The translations under genes were made by a program, and so were the position numbers. The notes beneath the pieces were generated by a model. It saw nothing but the letters and a program-made list of their open reading frames with translations. It did no database searches and had not been told where the DNA came from. Below, in pieces: positions 59,659 to 64,000 of a DNA stretch of 64,000 bases. Every line of letters starts with the position of its first letter. The stretch's first letter is position 1. Origin of the DNA: Verrucomicrobiia bacterium (GTDB lineage: Bacteria; Verrucomicrobiota; Verrucomicrobiia; Limisphaerales; JADLHS01); the NCBI GenBank assembly GCA_026125285.1, contig JAHCLO010000011.1, forward strand, positions 1-64,000. Direction: 5' to 3'.

Positions 59659-61450
59659 TTGCGTTTCCCAAACACCATAGATTGGTTGTGCCGCGCAGAT
59701 AGATGCGTCCATCCACCAACGCCGGACTTGCGTAGAACGCGTCCTCCAATTTGATCCGTGCGGTTTCGTTGAACTCACGCGCCGCCTTGATGAGCAGGAC
59801 GTGACCTTTGGCGCTGGCCAGCAGCAATTGGTCGCCGACAATGCTCGGCGAGGATTGAATCTCCAGTTCAAGCTCGTGTTCCCAGAGCAGCTTGCCGTCC
59901 TTCACGTCGAAGCAAAGCAATGCGCCCATGGTCAGCGCCGTGAAGACCAGTTCCCCGTTGCTGACCGGGCTGGTGATGTCGGGCGCCGGTTCTTCGGAAG
60001 CCCAGGTCACGTGCGATTTCGTCACGTCGCCCGCCCCGTCGGGACGAATGGCAAACAGACCCGCGGACGGGCTGGCAATGACCACCCAGCCGCTGGCGAA
60101 CGTGGGCGACGGCGCGATTTCGCCTTCCATAATTTCTGCGCGCCACAGTTCATTGCCGTCGTCGAACGAATGGCTGATGGCCCACTGCAATGCCAGCGTG
60201 ATGATCTGAGTTTTGCCCGCCGCCTCAATGATGATGGGCGAGGCCCAGGAATCATGCACGGAGCGCTTTCGTTCCCAGGTCAATCGGCCCGTGGCACTGT
60301 CAAACGCCAGCAACTTCGAGCCGCCGGGTGCGCCGTCGTCCTGATCCAGTTGGACGATCAACCTTCCTGGCCACACCGCGAGCGACGAGGCGTGACCATA
60401 CATGTTCTTCGGCACGCCAATGTTCTTGGCCCACGCGATGGAACCGTCGAAGTTGAACGCCGCGAGGTCGCCGTTGGCAAAGATCACGAACGCGCGCCGT
60501 CCGTCCGTGGCCATGGTGGGTGCGGCGAAGCCGGTCATTTCGGGAATGTCCGGCTGCCGCGCGGGGCTGCCGGGGACTTTCTCCACCACGCGTTGCCAGA
60601 GAAGCTGGCCGCTGATCGCGTCGTAACAAAGCACCTCTCGCCGATCCGCGTCGCCGCCGGAAAGAAACACGCGGTTGCCCCAGACAATGGGGGAATTGAA
60701 GCCCCCCACCGGCACGGGCGATTTCCAGAGCACATTCGCGGCGGCGGGTTCGGTGAAACTGAGTTTCCATTCGCCACTCGCCACCCCGTTGCCATCGGCT
60801 CCGCGGAAGCGCGGCCAATTGGCGCGAAACTCCGCGAGCGTCGGCAAGTCGGCAACCGCTTCGGCGTCCGGCGCACGCCCCAGCAGGCGGTCCAGTTCGG
60901 CTGCGGACTGCGGCAACGGTGATCGCGCCGTGAACGCCAGCGCCGCCAGTCCGACCACGGCAAGCGCGCCGATTCCCGCCACACCCCAACGGGATTGCGC
61001 GGCGAGGTTAAACCAGTGCTGCGGCGCCGCGACCCGGCGCTTCGGCAGGTAGGGCTGCGCCGTTTGCCTGACGATGGTGCGCGCGGCGATGAGCAGGGCG
61101 GCCAGTCCACCGACCAACAGCCAGCCGCCGGTCTTATTGAGCGAAAGGCGGCGCACGTAGCGTTCGCGAAACTCCAGATCGAGCCGGCGGATTTCGGCCT
61201 TCACCGTTTCATCGGTGGGCGACTCGCGCAGTTGCTCCTTGAGCGCGAGCAGCCGCGGTGATTTCCACGGATCGCGCTCGGCGGCAGACCAGTGCTGGTA
61301 AAGCATCGTCGCGCTCACGAGCCCGCAGAACAACGCGGCAATCCACAGGGTCCGACTCAATGAAGCGCCGAGACGCCGAGGCGCCAAGGCGTCAGGTGAT
61401 TCCACCTGTGCGTCCGGGCAACTTTGCGTCCTGGCGTTTGACTCGGTCAT
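59648..61450 (-). CDS. Membrane-anchored PQQ-type beta-propeller protein
   Basis: 600 residues, start ATG at 61450 overlapping the stop of the NosR-like gene as ATGA. Three hydrophobic segments in the first 180 residues (LWIAALFCGLVSATMLY, GGWLLVGGLAALLIAAR, GVAGIGALAVVGLAALAF) anchor it. Then comes WPRFRGADGNGVASGEW, the opening of PQQ-like propellers, and repeated blades with G-x-x-L-W endings (AISGQLLWQRVVEK, DGNELWRAEIMEG, DGKLLWEHELELE). PQQ-binding residues cannot be confirmed, and many such proteins are BamB-like scaffolds without a cofactor. Its place between a quinol-dehydrogenase-like protein and NuoEF suggests a structural or accessory role in the complex. Confidence 0.88.
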   Translation of the reverse strand: MTESNARTQSCPDAQVESPDALAPRRLGASLSRTLWIAALFCGLVSATMLYQHWSAAERDPWKSPRLLALKEQLRESPTDETVKAEIRRLDLEFRERYVRRLSLNKTGGWLLVGGLAALLIAARTIVRQTAQPYLPKRRVAAPQHWFNLAAQSRWGVAGIGALAVVGLAALAFTARSPLPQSAAELDRLLGRAPDAEAVADLPTLAEFRANWPRFRGADGNGVASGEWKLSFTEPAAANVLWKSPVPVGGFNSPIVWGNRVFLSGGDADRREVLCYDAISGQLLWQRVVEKVPGSPARQPDIPEMTGFAAPTMATDGRRAFVIFANGDLAAFNFDGSIAWAKNIGVPKNMYGHASSLAVWPGRLIVQLDQDDGAPGGSKLLAFDSATGRLTWERKRSVHDSWASPIIIEAAGKTQIITLALQWAISHSFDDGNELWRAEIMEGEIAPSPTFASGWVVIASPSAGLFAIRPDGAGDVTKSHVTWASEEPAPDITSPVSNGELVFTALTMGALLCFDVKDGKLLWEHELELEIQSSPSIVGDQLLLASAKGHVLLIKAAREFNETARIKLEDAFYASPALVDGRIYLRGTTNLWCLGNANVP

Positions 61451-62787
61451 GTTTTTGCAGTTTGGGGAGCGACCCCGGTCCCCGGCAATTCACTGGCCGG
61501 CATCTGGCCGATCCTGACCAGTTCCTGCGGACAGGAACGGAAACACCGCGCACAAGCGAAGCACGCGCCGCGATCCGGCTCAAAATCCGTCCGTCGCGTG
61601 CGCAACGACAGACTCACCAATTTGATGCCCAGCACCAATCCCACCCAACCGCCGAACAACAGGCAGGCCAGCTTGAACCGCTCGCGCCAGTTGGCGGCAG
61701 CAAGCAATAAGGCTTCCGGGTCATGCTCGGCACGTTGCAGCGACAATGCTTCCGGCGTCATTACCCCGTAATCCACCGGCGCGGTTTTTTGGGCAAGATA
61801 ACGCTCGGCCAGTTCAACGGTGGGATTCAATTTCGCCATCGGCACGGCGAGTTGGCCGCCGATCCACACACCGCCCGCAATCAACACCGGCACCAACAAC
61901 ACCAACCACCCCAGGCGACGTCGTTCGGGCACCAGCAGCTTGGGTTCGACGGTGCCCGGTGTTGGCTCGCGCATCGCGCCAAAGGGACAAGAGTGTTCGC
62001 AAAGCTGACATTGCGTGCAGATGTCGGGCGTGACGCGCACGCGCCATTTCGAGGCGAGCGCGGCGACTTTGAGCAACGCCCCGTAGGGACAGAGAAATCG
62101 GCAGTAGGGCCGGCCCACGAACATGCCGATGAGCAACGTGGCCGCAGCCAGCGCGACCAGCAGCGACGGTCCATTCAGACGGAAGATCGGCACGATGGGA
62201 TCATAACGGCAAATCGGAAAGCCCGTGCCCGTGGCGGCGAACGCGAGGCCGAATCCAAGAAACAGAAACGGAATCACTCCCAGCGTGTGCTCCAGCCAGG
62301 CCGGGACTTTGACCGGTTTGACCAGCACCAAATCCTGCAACGCGCCGTGCGGACAGACCCCCGAACAGAACGCCCGGCCGGCAAACAGCGCAAACACGAG
62401 CGGAATGATGAAGAACGCTGTGACCACCAGCGGTACGGTGTAATTGGGATCGAACAAACCGAGAATGACATTTTGCGGCGCGCCGATGGCGCAGACGCAG
62501 CCTTTCCGCCAGAAACCGAAATAGGCGAGCGAAAAGATCGAAAGCCAGAACAAACCGCGCCGCGAGCGTTTCCGGTAGATGAACCAGACGGCCAATCCCA
62601 TGGCGCCGAGCAGCACCGCGACATCGAGATAATGCAACCACAACGCCCGCACCGGCGGCGTGGTGGTGGTCGGGAGTTCGTGATTGGTTTCGCTGAAGTC
62701 CGGCGGCGGGAAGCGTTGATCAGCCAACGCGGAGCACGCGAACAGCAAGAGAAATAGCAGAGTGATCGTTGCGAGACTCGCCCGCAC
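61447..62787 (-). CDS. NosR/NapH-like polyferredoxin membrane protein
   Basis: 446 residues from a GTG at 62787, preceded on its strand by the purine-rich GAGGGGGG about 6 bases upstream; the open frame farther back runs through repeats. A signal or first helix (ATITLLFLLLFACSALA) is followed by about five more spans. Cysteine motifs typical of NosR, NapH and CcoG are GCVCAIGAPQN, FCSGVCPHGALQD, CRFLCPYGALLK, a full ferredoxin motif CTQCQLCEHSCPFGAM, and CFACARCFRSCPQEL near the end. Such proteins take electrons from quinol or pass them across the membrane. It overlaps the propeller gene by 4 bases and follows a Tat-exported 4Fe-4S protein, as napG and napH do. Confidence 0.88.
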   Translation of the reverse strand: MRASLATITLLFLLLFACSALADQRFPPPDFSETNHELPTTTTPPVRALWLHYLDVAVLLGAMGLAVWFIYRKRSRRGLFWLSIFSLAYFGFWRKGCVCAIGAPQNVILGLFDPNYTVPLVVTAFFIIPLVFALFAGRAFCSGVCPHGALQDLVLVKPVKVPAWLEHTLGVIPFLFLGFGLAFAATGTGFPICRYDPIVPIFRLNGPSLLVALAAATLLIGMFVGRPYCRFLCPYGALLKVAALASKWRVRVTPDICTQCQLCEHSCPFGAMREPTPGTVEPKLLVPERRRLGWLVLLVPVLIAGGVWIGGQLAVPMAKLNPTVELAERYLAQKTAPVDYGVMTPEALSLQRAEHDPEALLLAAANWRERFKLACLLFGGWVGLVLGIKLVSLSLRTRRTDFEPDRGACFACARCFRSCPQELVRIGQMPASELPGTGVAPQTAKT

Positions 62788-62848
62788 ACTGCCCCCCCTC
62801 GAGGAGAAATTTCTCCAAACTGCCGTTCGCGCCTTGAACCCCAGAGCC

Positions 62849-62919
62849 GTAGCCGCCGACGTGAGGAGGCGGACTCGGCTCACTCCCAAGCCCCTCCGCC
62901 TCCTCAGGTCGGCGGCTAC
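62849..62919. repeat. 71-bp palindromic GTAGCCGCC element, copy 2
   Basis: Same length and same ends as the element at 15317-15387: it begins GTAGCCGCCGACGTGAGGAG and ends CCTCAGGTCGGCGGCTAC. It lies in the 344-base gap 62788-63131 between the NosR-like and NapG-like genes, together with a second repeat type at 63023. Confidence 0.85.
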
Positions 62920-63022
62920 AAGCGGAAGGTTAAGGGAGAGCGAATGGCGCATGGCGGGTTTCTGATTGGCAGGGCCCTCAACGATGGTCTCCAACTCACG
63001 ACACTTCTGAAAGCGGCGGGGG

Positions 63023-63062
63023 ATTCTTCCTCTTCCCGAGCGAGCGGGTTGGGGTGAGGGGG
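63023..63062. repeat. CCTCTTCCC-type palindromic repeat, intergenic copy
   Basis: TTCTTCCTCTTCCCGAGCGA followed by GCGGGTTGGGGTGAGGGG is a member of the same family as the two units inside the NuoE-NuoF gene. The CCCGAGCGAGCGGG core at 63035-63048 can pair, and the tail GGGGTGAGGGG is shared. Apart from the two repeats, the gap 62788-63131 contains no gene. Confidence 0.65.
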
Positions 63063-63131
63063 GACGCGTTGATCCGTCCGATTGAGACAAAGCCTCCTCA
63101 TGTCGGCTGCGCTGGAGAAGGCGGTTCATGC

Positions 63132-63698
63132 TCAATGCGTCTCCTTGAGCAAGTAAGGCTGACTCGCCGGCACGCGGCGGAAAGCGTCGCCAGGACAGGT
63201 GCGGGCGATGGCACATTCGTTGCAGCGCACGCAACGATCGTGGCGGATTTGCAGGAAGAGCGAGCCATTGCCGAACCGGGTGCAACCCTCGACGCATTTG
63301 GCGCAGCCGATGCAAAGGTCTTCGTCAATCGAGTATTCGTAATACGGGTCTTCGATGAACGTGCGTCTGATGGCCGCGGTGGGACAAAGCTGATTCTCGG
63401 CAGCGGTGGTGAGCGCGTTTGGCTCCGGCTCGAAATAACCGGTGCAAAGATTGCAGTACCCGCAGATCGCATAGGAGTGAACGCACTTCACCGCGGATTG
63501 TTCGAGCACGCATTCGGTGGCGCAGTTGCCGCAGCGCACACATTTCTGCGGATCAATCTGCCAGACCCACGCGTCGGCATTGCTGCGCCCGGCCAGCACG
63601 CCGCCCAGCGCGCCCAAGCCGGTCATGGCCGCGATGCGCGCGCCATTGCGCAGGAACGTGCGACGGGAGGTGGGATCGTTGGTGGGGTTCTCTGTCAT
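63132..63698 (-). CDS. Tat-exported 4Fe-4S ferredoxin-type protein, NapG-like
   Basis: 188 residues. A twin-arginine signal, SRRTFLRNGARIAAMTGLGA, leads the protein out of the cytoplasm in folded form. Up to four [4Fe-4S] sites follow: CVRCGNCATEC, CGYCNLCTGYF with LCPTAAI, CIGCAKCVEGC and CVRCNECAIARTCP. This is the layout of NapG, NrfC and MauM/NapG electron carriers. Start ATG at 63698. It lies before the NosR/NapH-like gene and after an NHL-type gene, so it probably hands electrons between the membrane polyferredoxin and a periplasmic partner. Confidence 0.9.
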   Translation of the reverse strand: MTENPTNDPTSRRTFLRNGARIAAMTGLGALGGVLAGRSNADAWVWQIDPQKCVRCGNCATECVLEQSAVKCVHSYAICGYCNLCTGYFEPEPNALTTAAENQLCPTAAIRRTFIEDPYYEYSIDEDLCIGCAKCVEGCTRFGNGSLFLQIRHDRCVRCNECAIARTCPGDAFRRVPASQPYLLKETH

Positions 63699-63726
63699 GG
63701 TTTAACCGCGAATGACCATTCGTGAT

Positions 63727-63999
63727 TCAGGCTTTTTGTTTCATCACCCGGATCTCCCCGGTGACGTAATCCAAAATGAAAATTCGTCCTTGCGCATCCG
63801 CCACCGCGTCCAGACCACCCTGCGTGCAATCGCCCAAACCGCGACTCGCGCAAGCCTTGGCGTTTTCGGGGAACGATTCAGTGCCGGCCACCACCGACTC
63901 GAACTCACCCTGCAAGCTGTAAATTTTCACGCGCGGCAATCCTTTCTCGCAAGTGACGAACCGTCCATCCGGCAACAGCGTGAAATTGATGGGATTACA
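63727..63999 (-). CDS. NHL/beta-propeller-type protein, C-terminal fragment (continues beyond the window)
   Basis: The frame is open to the last base, so only the final 90 residues are seen. They read C-N-P-I-N-F-T-L-L, then PDGRFVTCEKGLPRVKIYS, and FESVVAGTESF, with AQGRIFILDYVTGEIRVM at the end. This is the repeat style of NHL or similar propellers. The gene ends 28 bases before the Tat-exported ferredoxin gene on the same strand, so it most likely belongs to the same operon. The N-terminal part is unknown. Confidence 0.75.
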   Translation of the reverse strand, partial: CNPINFTLLPDGRFVTCEKGLPRVKIYSLQGEFESVVAGTESFPENAKACASRGLGDCTQGGLDAVADAQGRIFILDYVTGEIRVMKQKA

Positions 64000-64000
64000 G

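Noticed and set aside
1..64000. CRISPR array, prophage, intact insertion sequence, rRNA or tRNA genes
   Set aside because: None was found on either strand by eye; the only mobile-element trace is the short ISL3-type fragment at 42947-43144.

Overview
The window looks like chromosomal DNA of a GC-rich member of the Verrucomicrobiota, most likely near Limisphaerales/Pedosphaera (old subdivision 3). This is inferred from gene content and not from any marker-gene comparison. It rests on a PSCyt1/DUF1549/DUF1553 protein paired with a DUF1501 protein, a pseudopilin-like protein with an H-x9-DG motif, XylR-type regulators joining a LacI-like sensor to an AraC domain, secreted PA14/LamG/Calx-beta proteins with a W-P...Y-R-L tail, a futalosine-route MqnA-like protein, and many intergenic palindromes beginning GTAGC. 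No rRNA, tRNA, CRISPR array, prophage or intact insertion sequence was seen.

Layout. 1-2.1 kb: tail of a CocE-type hydrolase, then two paralogous RRM RNA-binding genes flanking infA, each behind the same duplicated leader. 2.2-4.5 kb: a zinc-ribbon protein, a nucleoside deoxyribosyltransferase-like protein and a TauE/SafE permease. 4.7-13.7 kb: a polysaccharide-related block with a giant secreted modular protein, a pseudopilin-like protein, a divergent XylR-type regulator, a class V aminotransferase and a GH43 enzyme. 14-20 kb: an M20 peptidase and the DUF1501 plus DUF1549/1553 pair. 20-30.2 kb: a ClC channel, a surface-polymer cluster (WecA-type transferase, glycosyltransferase, DUF2723/TPR membrane protein), rlmD and a lactate permease. 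30.4-34.2 kb: a two-component system and a GntR/LacI chimera. 34.2-39.7 kb: a repeat-rich gap, a pair of C-x17-C-x2-C proteins, a Wzz-like protein, a papain-like protease coupled to an FG-GAP protein, and an MqnA-like gene.

39.7-43.5 kb: pgk-tpiA-secG, followed by a structured gap, with decayed ISL3-type transposase and ThiC-tail fragments upstream of pgk. 43.7-45.8 kb: a P-loop ATPase, a small helical protein and a truncated dynamin-like GTPase. 46-55.2 kb: a NifU scaffold, fatty-acid genes (fabD; fabG-acpP-fabF), deoA, a SUKH-like gene, proB and mazG. 55.3-64 kb: a redox cluster on the minus strand, reading an NHL-type protein (cut by the window end), a Tat-exported 4Fe-4S protein, a NosR/NapH-like membrane protein, a PQQ-type beta-propeller, a NuoE-NuoF fusion and a NuoG/GltD-like flavoprotein.

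The most unusual feature is how short palindromic repeats behave. Two 71-bp copies sit between genes, but related or analogous elements also lie in frame inside coding sequences: a 60-residue insertion in the NuoEF fusion and a 32-residue insertion in the dynamin-like GTPase. This resembles the protein-coding palindromic elements of Rickettsia. Other leads are the duplicated leader around infA, the composite redox cluster, and a structured intergenic stretch downstream of secG.
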